Shown: positions 56,252-64,000 of the stretch, piece by piece | Numbering within the stretch: the first letter of the stretch is position 1 | How the letters are laid out: every line of letters begins with the position of its first letter | Assembly: GCA_016714025.1 (NCBI GenBank) | Contig: JADJOB010000002.1 | Location: 2,388,001 to 2,452,000, forward strand | Source: Saprospiraceae bacterium | GTDB lineage: Bacteria > Bacteroidota > Bacteroidia > Chitinophagales > Saprospiraceae | Reading direction: 5' to 3' | Length of the DNA: 64,000 bases | Notes under the pieces: model-generated | What the model was told of the DNA's origin: nothing | Databases searched by the model: none | Seen by the model: only the letters and a program-made list of their open reading frames with translations | Made by a program: the position numbers and the translations under genes

Positions 56252-56857
56252 ATGGCTTTATTTGATACTATAAAATCTTGGTTTTCAAAACCTTCCAATT
56301 CCAATAGTCAAATAGATGGGATTGATTATCAGGATACTAGATTTTCTGAAATCGAAAATCAGCAGCAAGTAAACCAAGCTAATGATTCAAGCCGGGAAGG
56401 CAGTGGATCCTCAGAATTTTTGGAAAAAGCAAAGGATTTTGTAGCAGATTCTGTAGATGAAGCAAAAGAACAAGGAAAACAATTGTGGTCAGAAATCAAA
56501 GAAAAGATTGAGATACTGGATGATTCTACTCGTGAGTTGAGAGAAAATATTGCAGAAAAAGCAAAAGAAGGTTTGGAAAAAATGGATCGTTTTATTGATG
56601 AAACGGTCGACAAAGCAAAAAAATTAGAGGCGGAAGAAACCCTAAAAGATCAGGACAAAGATGGAATCGCTGATAAACCCATTGATTTTGGAAAAAATTT
56701 AGAATCTAGCCATCCTGATTTTTTCAGTAAAGCTGAAAAATGGTTGGAGACACAAAAAGATCATACTAAAGTTGACCAAAAGAATTTGGATCCTAACGAT
56801 TCAAAACAAAAAACGATTACACCGGTAGAGTTACCTGACGATACAACTACAAATTAA
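56252..56857 (+). CDS. Helical stress-type protein (first of pair)
   Basis: 201 residues, almost entirely amphipathic helix with heptad-like repeats (KAKDFVADSVDEAKEQGKQ, EKAKEGLEKMDRFIDETVDKA), rich in Lys and Glu, and a final Asp-rich tail (KDQDKDGIADKPIDFGK). The DxDxDGIADK segment looks like a calcium-binding loop. Related in style to YtxH/late embryogenesis-type proteins. It precedes a shorter relative by 27 bases. Confidence 0.6.
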   Translation: MALFDTIKSWFSKPSNSNSQIDGIDYQDTRFSEIENQQQVNQANDSSREGSGSSEFLEKAKDFVADSVDEAKEQGKQLWSEIKEKIEILDDSTRELRENIAEKAKEGLEKMDRFIDETVDKAKKLEAEETLKDQDKDGIADKPIDFGKNLESSHPDFFSKAEKWLETQKDHTKVDQKNLDPNDSKQKTITPVELPDDTTTN

Positions 56858-56884
56858 TTTATTTTACAATTTAAAATTGATAGC

Positions 56885-57292
56885 ATGGCAATGAAAGATT
56901 TTTTTAGCAAGCTTTTCGGAATAAGCAAAGAAGCTACACAACAAGCAATTGATAATGCAGAAAAAACTAAAGATCTGATTGAAAAACAAACAGAGGAATC
57001 CATAGAAAAAGCAAAAGCCTGGGCAAATACAGCCATGCAAGAAGCAAAAGAAAATACCATGGAAGCTGTTACAAAAATTCAAGAATCAGAATTTGTAAAA
57101 AAGGCGGAAGAGGTTGCTGAAGCAAGCTGGGAGAAAACCAAGGAAATTACACACGATGTACTTGAGTCAGCTCAACATTTTGCAGAGAAGGCTGCTGATA
57201 CGATGGAAGATTTGGCTGAAAAATTACAACCAAAAGATACTAACCCAAATCCAAGTGATTCCAATAAGCCGGAAGATCAAAAACCAGCTTAA
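56885..57292 (+). CDS. Helical stress-type protein (second of pair)
   Basis: 135 residues, also a continuous Lys/Glu/Ala-rich helix (EKTKDLIEKQTEESIEKAK, EKTKEITHDVLESAQHF) with the opening MAMKDFFSKLFGISKEA similar in style to the preceding MALFDTIKSWFSK. Probably a paralogue by duplication. Cytoplasmic; function unknown, maybe membrane-surface or desiccation related. Confidence 0.6.
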   Translation: MAMKDFFSKLFGISKEATQQAIDNAEKTKDLIEKQTEESIEKAKAWANTAMQEAKENTMEAVTKIQESEFVKKAEEVAEASWEKTKEITHDVLESAQHFAEKAADTMEDLAEKLQPKDTNPNPSDSNKPEDQKPA

Positions 57293-57295
57293 TCA

Positions 57296-57673
57296 ATGAG
57301 ATCCTGGTTTTGTCTTCTGTTTTTAGTTTTTGGTTTGGTTTCATGTAAAGTAAAGGAAAATCAAACCTATTTTTATGTGGATGAGTCCTGGATTGAAGTT
57401 CATTTTAAAAAATCAATGCCAACCGAACAACTAGTTGATATCAGGGATCGATTGCTCCCTTACGGAGTCATTGTAAAATACCTGACGATTCAGCGGGATG
57501 ATGCAAAAAATATCAGTATGTTTCAGATAGAAGTTCAGGATGGAAAAGGTAAAATAGCACGATCCAGAACTGAATTTTTAGATGAGATTCCATACGGCAT
57601 TAGAATCCATCGAGGGGATTTATCTGATGAAGGCTTTAAGGTCGGCCCTCTTTATGAAAAGCGACCCCAATAA
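57296..57673 (+). CDS. Small lipoprotein
   Basis: 125 residues with a lipoprotein-type signal (FCLLFLVFGLVSC) and a soluble mixed alpha/beta domain (VDIRDRLLPYGVIVKYLTI, YGIRIHRGDLSDEGF). Not recognised. Third gene of the plus-strand set, three bases after the helical protein. Confidence 0.6.
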   Translation: MRSWFCLLFLVFGLVSCKVKENQTYFYVDESWIEVHFKKSMPTEQLVDIRDRLLPYGVIVKYLTIQRDDAKNISMFQIEVQDGKGKIARSRTEFLDEIPYGIRIHRGDLSDEGFKVGPLYEKRPQ

Positions 57674-57688
57674 CTAGTTAAACGAAAT

Positions 57689-58174
57689 CTATTTATTTAG
57701 AACCATTTCTAAATTGGCTGGACTGTAATTTATGGATTTTAATACTTTGCCATCTTCAGTACGGTAAACCAAAAAACGATCTCCTTTTTGCTTGATTTCT
57801 GATACAGTTTGCTTTTGTTCCAGATACAAGGATTGCGTATTTTCGGCTTCTTCTATCGAGCTGCACGCTTTGCTCATATTTGACCGCTGTACCTCCTGAA
57901 ACAAATCGTAAAAATGAGATCCCAAACCGAATTCATGAATAGCACCGGATAAAACATATTGTAAATCACAAAAAGCATCGGCTGCTGCTATAAGATCACC
58001 CTGTTCAATCGCTTCCTTGAGTTCTGTTAATTCTTCTTCCAACAAAGACAACCTAAGCTTACAACGGTTTGCATCCGGAATTTGAGGTTGCTCAAGAATA
58101 GGCAAATCAAATAGATCATGAAAAGCCCCTACTCCATTCAGCGCTTCAACTTCTTTGAATTTCTTTTCATCCAT
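57689..58174 (-). CDS. MazG-like nucleotide pyrophosphohydrolase domain protein
   Basis: 161 residues. The helical segment RLSLLEEELTELKEAIEQGD followed by AAADAFCDLQYVLSGA gives the ExxE...D-x3-D metal site of the MazG/PRA-PH superfamily of all-alpha NTP pyrophosphohydrolases. HDLFDLPIL precedes it. Likely hydrolyses a modified nucleoside triphosphate; substrate unknown. Divergent from nothing, alone before the TPR gene on the same strand. Confidence 0.8.
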   Translation of the reverse strand: MDEKKFKEVEALNGVGAFHDLFDLPILEQPQIPDANRCKLRLSLLEEELTELKEAIEQGDLIAAADAFCDLQYVLSGAIHEFGLGSHFYDLFQEVQRSNMSKACSSIEEAENTQSLYLEQKQTVSEIKQKGDRFLVYRTEDGKVLKSINYSPANLEMVLNK

Positions 58175-58196
58175 ATCACTGTAAAAACTAGCTTGA

Positions 58197-59489
58197 TTAA
58201 TTACCTAAACTTTCCAATTTTGTCTTGTAAGCATTCGATTTATCAAACTGTGATTTTTTAGCAAAAATTTCTTTTAATGCGATCAGTGTATTTTTATCTT
58301 TTGGTTCTATTTTTTCAGCTTGTTCGAAATAAGGCAATGCTTTATCGAAATAGCTTTCCATTTCTGCTTTCTTTTCATTGTATTTGCGTGTCCCTTCTTT
58401 GCTGTAGTCTGAACTGAGTTTATTGGCTTCTTTAGAAATCAAAGCAGCCTTATTGTAATACAATGCGCCTAAGCTATAAAGACTGTTAAAATCTGTGGCT
58501 GCAATTGTTAAAGCTTCTTTATAATATTTTTCAGCTTGAGCATAATATTCATTGCCTTTTTCAAAATTTCCACCTTCCCATTCTTTCTGGCAAAGGTTGT
58601 CATACACATTGCCTAAGGTAGTTCTAACTGAAACGTTACCAGGTTCTTTTTCAACGGCAATTTTTAATTTATCGACCAATTCGTTTAATCGGCCTTTTTT
58701 CAAGTAATGATTGATTTCATTAAATAATAAAGCAGTTTCATTTGGAAATTTTTGACGGCCTTCCGCTAAAGCTTCTTCTGCCTTTTTTTCATCGCGATCT
58801 AAATAGTATTTATATAAACCTTCATAAATAAATGATTCGCTGTAATTTACCTTGCGAAGGTCTTCTAAATAAGGAAAGGCTGTTTCTAACATATTCGCAT
58901 TAATCGCACATGCAGCAGCAAGGTATTTTTGTTTATTCAAATCTTCTGGTGTAACTAAAACACCTTTCATTCCACCTGCTAAGAGCAGATCGTTAATTTT
59001 AACTACTGCATCAAAGTGGTTGAATGCTGCTTTGAAATCACCACCTTCATAAGCCTGAATGCCATAATTATTGAGATAGCGATAAGTTTCGCTTAAGGCT
59101 TCCAATGCATCTTTTGATTCGTGACTTTTTGTAGCAAGTTCTTTCGATTTAAGCCATGAAGTATAGGCTATTAAAGCGGCATCTTTGTGTTTAACTTTAT
59201 AAGGTCTTCCAAATTGTTGGCCAATAAGTATTGAATCACTTTCATGGGAACAAATGGCATTATAAACTTTTCCTTTTACAGACCAGGTACGTGCAGATTT
59301 GCTGACCAATTCATTGTCACTTGCACCATCAATCAATGCTTTTGCTTCCCATAATTTGGAAACATTTGCAGTAGGATCCAGATAAAAACTGGCGACTTTA
59401 CTATCTGCTTTTTTTACATCTTTTTCAGGTTCCTGAGCAAATACAGCAAAGGATAATAAAATTAGAATGAGAGAAAATAGTGGTTTCAT
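58197..59489 (-). CDS. Secreted TPR-repeat protein
   Basis: 430 residues with a signal peptide (LILILLSFAVFAQ). At least four TPR-like helix pairs: YLNNYGIQAYEGGDFKAAFN, KQKYLAAACAINANMLETAF, AEKYYKEALTIAATDFNSLY and KALPYFEQAEKIEPKDKNTL. Periplasmic protein-protein interaction scaffold common in Bacteroidota. gyrA lies about 90 bases upstream on the same strand. Confidence 0.8.
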   Translation of the reverse strand: MKPLFSLILILLSFAVFAQEPEKDVKKADSKVASFYLDPTANVSKLWEAKALIDGASDNELVSKSARTWSVKGKVYNAICSHESDSILIGQQFGRPYKVKHKDAALIAYTSWLKSKELATKSHESKDALEALSETYRYLNNYGIQAYEGGDFKAAFNHFDAVVKINDLLLAGGMKGVLVTPEDLNKQKYLAAACAINANMLETAFPYLEDLRKVNYSESFIYEGLYKYYLDRDEKKAEEALAEGRQKFPNETALLFNEINHYLKKGRLNELVDKLKIAVEKEPGNVSVRTTLGNVYDNLCQKEWEGGNFEKGNEYYAQAEKYYKEALTIAATDFNSLYSLGALYYNKAALISKEANKLSSDYSKEGTRKYNEKKAEMESYFDKALPYFEQAEKIEPKDKNTLIALKEIFAKKSQFDKSNAYKTKLESLGN

Positions 59490-59577
59490 ATTTTGCTTTT
59501 ATTAATACTATAACTAAGAAGCATTAAAATTAATTCGTTTCTTGGAAACGAATTTAGTTAAGTTTTTTTTAAATAAA

Positions 59578-62097
59578 TTATTCTTCCGAATCGTCAAAAC
59601 TGGGTGAAATGATAGGATTTTCATTTTCCTGAATTTCTTCAGCGAGTTCTTCTTCCCGATCAATAACTGCCACATCCCCAATTTCATCGCCTTCATCGAG
59701 TCGAATTAAGCGAACTCCCTGAGTCGCCCGGCCCATGACCCTCAAATCAGAAACATGCATTCTGATGATGACCCCTTGCGTAGTTGTGATTATTAAATCC
59801 TGGGTTTCATTTACGTTTTTGATTGCGACCAAAGAACCTGTTTTTTCAGACAATTTTAAGGTGCGCACCCCTTTTCCTCCCCGGTTGGTAACACTGTAAT
59901 CACCTAAATCAGTGCGTTTGCCATTGCCCTTGTCTGAAACAACCAATATGGTAGCTTGCGGATCCATTGGATCCACACAGATCATTCCAACTACCTGATC
60001 ATTTCCATCTTCATCAAGTTTAATGGCCCGAACGCCTGCAGCTCCACGGCCCATAACGCGTACCTTGTTTTCAGGAAAACGAATTGCGCGTCCCTTTTTA
60101 TTTGCAATGACAATTTCAGAAGCACCATTTGTTAAACGGGCATCCATCAATTGGTCACCTTCATTTATGCTAATTGCTATAATACCATTTGATCTTGGAC
60201 GGCTGAAATCTTCGATACTGCTTTTTTTAATGATTCCATTTTTAGTGCACAATACAATAAAATGATTTTCTAAAAATGCCTTGTCCTCCAAATCTTCTAT
60301 ATTGATATAAGCACGCACTTTGTCTTCTTTTGGAAGATTTATAAGATTTTGAATGGCACGACCAAGTGTGGTTTTAGTTGCTTCAGGAATTTCATAAACG
60401 CGTAACCAATAACATTTACCCAATTCTGTAAACAAGAGTAAATAATTATGATTGCTGGCTACAAACATGTGTTCGATAAAATCTTCTTCCCGGGTTTTAC
60501 TTCCTGTTGAGCCTCGGCCTCCCCTGCTTTGCGTTCTGTATTCGGAAGTTTTTGTGCGTTTAATATATCCCTGATGTGAAATGGTAACGATCACCTGATC
60601 GTTTGCAATCATATCTTCAATATTGATATCTCCTTCAACTTGTGTAATGGATGTTCGACGTTCATCGCCGAATTTGGAAATGATCAGTTGTAATTCAGAT
60701 TTGATAATTTCTTTTTGCAAATTAATATTATCCAATATTTCCTGCAATCTTTTTATCTCAAGAATTAAAGCATCATATTCTTCTTTTATCTTTTCGCGCT
60801 CTAATCCGGTGAGTTTTTGAAGACGCATATCCAGAATAGCGCGTGCCTGAATTTCACTTAGATTAAATTGATTAATTAACCCATTGCGAGCATCCTCCAC
60901 GGTGCGGGATCCTCGGATTAATGATATGATAGCATCCAGGTGATCTAAAGCAATCAATAAGCCTTCCAGTACATGTGCTTTTTCCTGGGCTTGACGCAGT
61001 TGAAATTTAGTACGCTTAACGACAACTTCAATTCGAAACTTTATAAATTGAAATATAATTTCTTTTAATCCAAGTGAAACGGGTCTCCCTTGTACTAAAG
61101 CAATGTTATTAATACCAAAAGACGATTGTAGCGGCGTGTATTTATATAAATTACTCAATACTACATTTGAAATTGCATCTTTTCGCAATTCAACTAAAAT
61201 TCGAATGCCTTCTCTGTCTGACTCGTCGCGTACATCGCTGATACCTACAATTTTTTCTTCATTAACAAGATCTGCGATTTTTTGAATTAAGAGAGCCTTA
61301 TTAACCTGATATGGGATTTCAGAAATTAAAATGACTTCCCGATTATCAATCACTTGAATTTCAGCTTTGCCTCTTAAGAGAATCTTGCCTCTTCCTGTTT
61401 CATACGCATCCCGAATACCTGATATACCGTAAATCGTTCCACCTGTTGGAAGATCTGGGCCAGGAATGCTTTCCATTAACTCATCCAGGGTGATATCCGG
61501 ATTGTCAATCATTTTTATAACTCCATTACAAACTTCCGTAAGATTATGAGGTAACATGTTGGTGGCCATTCCGACGGCAATTCCAGATGAACCATTGATC
61601 AGTAAATTTGGAATTTTAGCCGGCAATACGGTGGGTTCTTCCAGGCTATCATCAAAATTTAATCTAAAGTCGACGGTTTCTTTGTCAATGTCATCCAATA
61701 ACTCGTCAGAAATTCGGGCCAATCTGGCCTCAGTATATCGCATCGCTGCCGGACTGTCACCGTCCATTGAACCAAAGTTACCCTGGCCATCAATCAATGG
61801 ATACCGCATAGACCATTCCTGCGCCATACGCACCATGGCATCATATACTGAACTATCCCCATGGGGATGATATTTTCCTAATACCTCCCCTACAATCCTG
61901 GCTGATTTTTTATAGGGTTTATTATAAGACATTCCCAATTCACTCATGCCGTATAAAACACGTCTGTGTACTGGTTTTAAGCCATCCCTCACATCCGGAA
62001 GGGCTCGGGCAACAATTACAGACATCGAATAATCGATATAAGAGGTCTGAAGCTGTTTTTCAATATTTACCGATATAATTTTGTCGTGATCAGACAT
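59578..62097 (-). CDS. gyrA: DNA gyrase subunit A
   Basis: Type IIA topoisomerase subunit that cuts and religates DNA to add negative supercoils. 839 residues. Seen: RALPDVRDGLKPVHRRVLYG near the N-terminus, quinolone-resistance region with Ser82 and Asp86 (GDSSVYD) in the sensitive state, catalytic Tyr121 in AAMRYTEARLARIS, and a GyrA-box-like RGGRG in the C-terminal beta-pinwheel. Acidic C-terminal tail (EEELAEEIQENENP). Length and GyrA box favour gyrA over parC. Confidence 0.96.
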   Translation of the reverse strand: MSDHDKIISVNIEKQLQTSYIDYSMSVIVARALPDVRDGLKPVHRRVLYGMSELGMSYNKPYKKSARIVGEVLGKYHPHGDSSVYDAMVRMAQEWSMRYPLIDGQGNFGSMDGDSPAAMRYTEARLARISDELLDDIDKETVDFRLNFDDSLEEPTVLPAKIPNLLINGSSGIAVGMATNMLPHNLTEVCNGVIKMIDNPDITLDELMESIPGPDLPTGGTIYGISGIRDAYETGRGKILLRGKAEIQVIDNREVILISEIPYQVNKALLIQKIADLVNEEKIVGISDVRDESDREGIRILVELRKDAISNVVLSNLYKYTPLQSSFGINNIALVQGRPVSLGLKEIIFQFIKFRIEVVVKRTKFQLRQAQEKAHVLEGLLIALDHLDAIISLIRGSRTVEDARNGLINQFNLSEIQARAILDMRLQKLTGLEREKIKEEYDALILEIKRLQEILDNINLQKEIIKSELQLIISKFGDERRTSITQVEGDINIEDMIANDQVIVTISHQGYIKRTKTSEYRTQSRGGRGSTGSKTREEDFIEHMFVASNHNYLLLFTELGKCYWLRVYEIPEATKTTLGRAIQNLINLPKEDKVRAYINIEDLEDKAFLENHFIVLCTKNGIIKKSSIEDFSRPRSNGIIAISINEGDQLMDARLTNGASEIVIANKKGRAIRFPENKVRVMGRGAAGVRAIKLDEDGNDQVVGMICVDPMDPQATILVVSDKGNGKRTDLGDYSVTNRGGKGVRTLKLSEKTGSLVAIKNVNETQDLIITTTQGVIIRMHVSDLRVMGRATQGVRLIRLDEGDEIGDVAVIDREEELAEEIQENENPIISPSFDDSEE

Positions 62098-62258
62098 AGC
62101 GAACGGGCCTTTTTTATTAAGTCCGCAAAAATAATAAAAAGATGCCCTAATTCCAAGGATTATTTTACAAAAAACAGCTTTTAAAAATCAGTATTTCAGT
62201 CTATTAAAAATATTTATTTTTATAATATATACCCCTTTAAACGATCTCGTTTTTTTGA

Positions 62259-63014
62259 ATGTACCTTTGTTTTGAAATTCAAGAAAAATTGGTTAATCCA
62301 TACACTACAGAAGGTTCTAAAAAACAACAGGTCATCCGGATGTTTGATAATATTTCAGGCACCTATGATTTGTTAAATTCAATACTTTCTTTGGGAATTG
62401 ACCGGTATTGGCGTAAAAAAGCATTGAATTTGATTTCCAAAGCACCGGGTGATTCCCTAAAATTGCTGGATATAGCGTCCGGTACTTGTGATTTGGCTAT
62501 TCAAGCCGCAAGAACATATAAAAATTCCAAAATCATTGCTACGGATGTCTCGGAAAAAATGTTGGAAATTGGTCGGGCAAAAGTGATAAAGCAACACCTT
62601 CAAAATCAGATTGAATGTCAGTTTGCAGATGCTGAAAATATCCCGTTTACTGAAAATACCTTTGATGTAATTACGGTTGCTTTTGGAGTGCGAAATTTTG
62701 AAAACTTGGAAAAAGGCATTTTAGAAATGCATCGTGTTATTAAACCAGGTGGACAAATTGTGATTTTGGAATTTTCAAGACCTTTGATTTTTCCAATCAA
62801 ACAAATTTTTCAGTTTTATTTTAAATACATATTGCCTTTGATTGGTCGCATGCTTTCAAAAGATCAAAGAGCGTATAATTACTTATTTGAATCCGTGCAA
62901 CAATTTCCCGATTTTGGGCGTTTTACTGCCATTCTAGAAGCATCTGGATTTAAAAATTGTTCCTATAAACCATTGACTTTTGGTATATGCAGCATCTACA
63001 TCGGATACAAATAG
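62259..63014 (+). CDS. ubiE: Demethylmenaquinone methyltransferase
   Basis: SAM-dependent methyltransferase for the last step of menaquinone synthesis. 251 residues. Seen: MFDNISGTYDLLNSILSLGIDRYWR (first halves kept apart here: MFDNISGTYDLL and LGIDRYWRKK), LLDIASGTCDLAIQA as SAM motif I, FADAENIPFTENTFDVI, and GVRNFENLEKGI with GGQIVILEFSRP. Menaquinone feeds the respiratory chain ending in the oxidase at the window start. Overlaps the next gene by 28 bases. Confidence 0.95.
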   Translation: MYLCFEIQEKLVNPYTTEGSKKQQVIRMFDNISGTYDLLNSILSLGIDRYWRKKALNLISKAPGDSLKLLDIASGTCDLAIQAARTYKNSKIIATDVSEKMLEIGRAKVIKQHLQNQIECQFADAENIPFTENTFDVITVAFGVRNFENLEKGILEMHRVIKPGGQIVILEFSRPLIFPIKQIFQFYFKYILPLIGRMLSKDQRAYNYLFESVQQFPDFGRFTAILEASGFKNCSYKPLTFGICSIYIGYK

Positions 63015-63706
63015 TATTGATTTTTATATTAGTGTGTATATCACAGGAATTGCTGCATTCACAAGTGAATTCGCACAGTTATAACTATCTTAGTTTTAGA
63101 AAAAAAGCGCACTATTTTGGTTTAACCATTGGGTACAATTCTTCAGGATTTAAAATAGAGCATTCCCGCAGATTTATAAATAATGGAAATTACAAATGGA
63201 ATGAAGGCCTATCCAATTCAGGTTTGACCCTTTCAATGATTACCAATTTTAAAATTGGTGACTACTTTGATTTTAGAGTTTTGCCCAGCATTGCCTTGTC
63301 TTACAGAAGTCTTGCTTATCAGGATTTAAATACAGGCATTGAAACAAAGGAGCGAATCGAATCCGTGTTTGGAGAGATTCCTTTATTGGTGCGCTTTACT
63401 TCGGCTCCTTATAAAGATAAACGTGTTTACTTTATTACTGGGGTTAAATACTCCTATGATTTCTCCTCTAACAGTCGATCAGATAAAAATCAATTTAAGA
63501 TAGTTCGGATTTCTCCACATGATTTTCAATTAGAAATAGGTGTAGGAATGCAATTCTATCTCCCCTATTTTATTTTTTCCCCTGAAATAAAATTTTCACA
63601 TGGATTAAATAACATATTGATTTTCGACAACAAATTGCCAGAGTCTACTATTATTGAAAAATTGTTTACCAAAGCGTTTACTTTGTCATTTCACTTTGAG
63701 GGTTAA
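62987..63706 (+). CDS. porT: PorT-like outer-membrane protein
   Basis: 239 residues with a signal segment (IVLIFILVCISQELLHSQ) and barrel strands HYFGLTIGYNSSGFKIEHS, FKIGDYFDFRVLPSIALSYR and FQLEIGVGMQFYLPYFIF. PorT is a component of the type IX secretion system and is typically encoded directly after ubiE in Bacteroidota, as here. It starts inside the ubiE end (ATG at 62987), indicating coupling. The type IX substrate candidate at 7316 fits the presence of this system. Confidence 0.85.
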   Translation: MQHLHRIQIVLIFILVCISQELLHSQVNSHSYNYLSFRKKAHYFGLTIGYNSSGFKIEHSRRFINNGNYKWNEGLSNSGLTLSMITNFKIGDYFDFRVLPSIALSYRSLAYQDLNTGIETKERIESVFGEIPLLVRFTSAPYKDKRVYFITGVKYSYDFSSNSRSDKNQFKIVRISPHDFQLEIGVGMQFYLPYFIFSPEIKFSHGLNNILIFDNKLPESTIIEKLFTKAFTLSFHFEG

Positions 63707-64000
63707 AGCGTTGTGAGGTTTCGGTTTTGCATTCCATATAAAATTTATTAAAGTATTCTGTTAGTTGATTTTCATGTGCTTCTACTATTGGTAATATTTT
63801 TCTAAAATCAACAGGGAATTTTGCTTTTTTATTCATTCTTATACACACGTTTTCAAGCCTGTTTAGATTGGTGTACTGCATAAGCCATTTGTCCTGAATC
63901 ATCATGTTGCAAATAGCACCAATTTTTAAGGGCATAAACTCAACCATCCGATTCAATTTGTTATAGCAATCTTCTTGAAAATTCTCAAAGCTTTTTAAAT
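63678..64000 (-). CDS. Uncharacterised protein, 5' end outside window
   Basis: Frame open on the minus strand from base 64000 to a stop at 63678; at least 106 residues, start outside. Visible segments: FENFQEDCYNKLNRMVEF, MIQDKWLMQYTNLNRLEN, FPVDFRKILPIVEAHENQL. Helical; no family recognised. It overlaps the end of the porT-like gene by 29 bases in convergent orientation. Confidence 0.55.
   Translation of the reverse strand, partial: LKSFENFQEDCYNKLNRMVEFMPLKIGAICNMMIQDKWLMQYTNLNRLENVCIRMNKKAKFPVDFRKILPIVEAHENQLTEYFNKFYMECKTETSQRFNPQSEMTK

Noticed and set aside
59514..59696. 60-codon minus-strand frame at the 3' end of gyrA
   Set aside because: Overlaps the gyrA tail in another phase; low-complexity Lys/Asn-rich and no support.
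1..64000. CRISPR arrays, insertion sequences and rRNA genes
   Set aside because: No regularly spaced repeats, transposase frames with inverted ends, or rRNA sequence were seen in the window.

Overview
The window is low-GC bacterial chromosome from the phylum Bacteroidota, possibly near the Saprospiraceae. The phylum assignment rests on several observations: TAnnTTTG promoter boxes, a PorT-type gene next to ubiE (type IX secretion), a bacillithiol gene (bshC), DUF1573 and PorT/OmpB-like envelope proteins, and the gene order of the cytochrome oxidase operon. The family-level placement is a guess.

Left chromosomal arm (1-24737). It opens inside ctaD and runs through a cytochrome c oxidase operon: ctaB, two subunit III genes, subunit IV, a cysteine-free Sco-like protein, DUF420 and a small CPMCKM protein. 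Housekeeping genes follow: ung, a large secreted repeat protein, tRNA-Arg(TCT), yajC, a DUF1573 protein, aroK, trxB, dnaG, dapB, accD, bshC, an ABC permease, engB, an acyltransferase, an exonuclease, and the mnmH-selD pair for 2-selenouridine in tRNA.

Integrated element (about 24749-53886, 29.1 kb). A full dif-like Xer site lies 13 bp after selD. Its central hexamer and XerC-type arm (17 bp) recur exactly at 53870-53886, where the XerD-type arm is degenerate. No integrase is visible between them. The segment therefore looks like an integrative element that borrows the host XerC/XerD recombinases at the chromosome dimer resolution site. Its core is viral but not tailed-phage-like: I see no terminase, portal, tape measure or tail gene. 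A 13-kb minus-strand operon (41185 down to 28117) encodes about 21 proteins, many with one membrane segment or a signal peptide. They include three very basic peptides, a transglutaminase-like protein, a candidate capsid protein followed by a perfect hairpin, secreted spike-like proteins, a holin-like peptide, a GH19 endolysin and a CPHC redox protein. A second minus-strand block carries a TOPRIM/SF3 primase-helicase, a decayed partial copy of it, small regulators, RadC and a DEDDy exonuclease. The two main operons start from nearly identical 28-bp promoters.

Cargo modules sit in the element: a toxin-antitoxin-SecB chaperone operon with a HEPN-like fourth gene (25886-27919); a frameshifted gene plus a four-segment membrane protein (41372-42742); and a lipoprotein, beta-barrel and AbiC-like membrane protein trio (47464-49725). 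Several non-coding structures stand out: a roughly 170-nt RNA with its own promoter and terminator (25606-25775), a nested palindrome upstream of radC (45614-45711), a structured transcript at 46386-46690 with complementarity to the leader of the gene at 24826, and an array of eight GTTTTTGGTAA motifs in both orientations (43134-43477) that may be the replication origin or an operator.

Right chromosomal arm (53887-64000). It holds a lipoprotein, a small membrane protein, a PA0069-type radical SAM protein, two helical stress-type proteins, a MazG-like protein, a TPR protein, gyrA, ubiE and a porT-like gene, and ends inside an unidentified gene.
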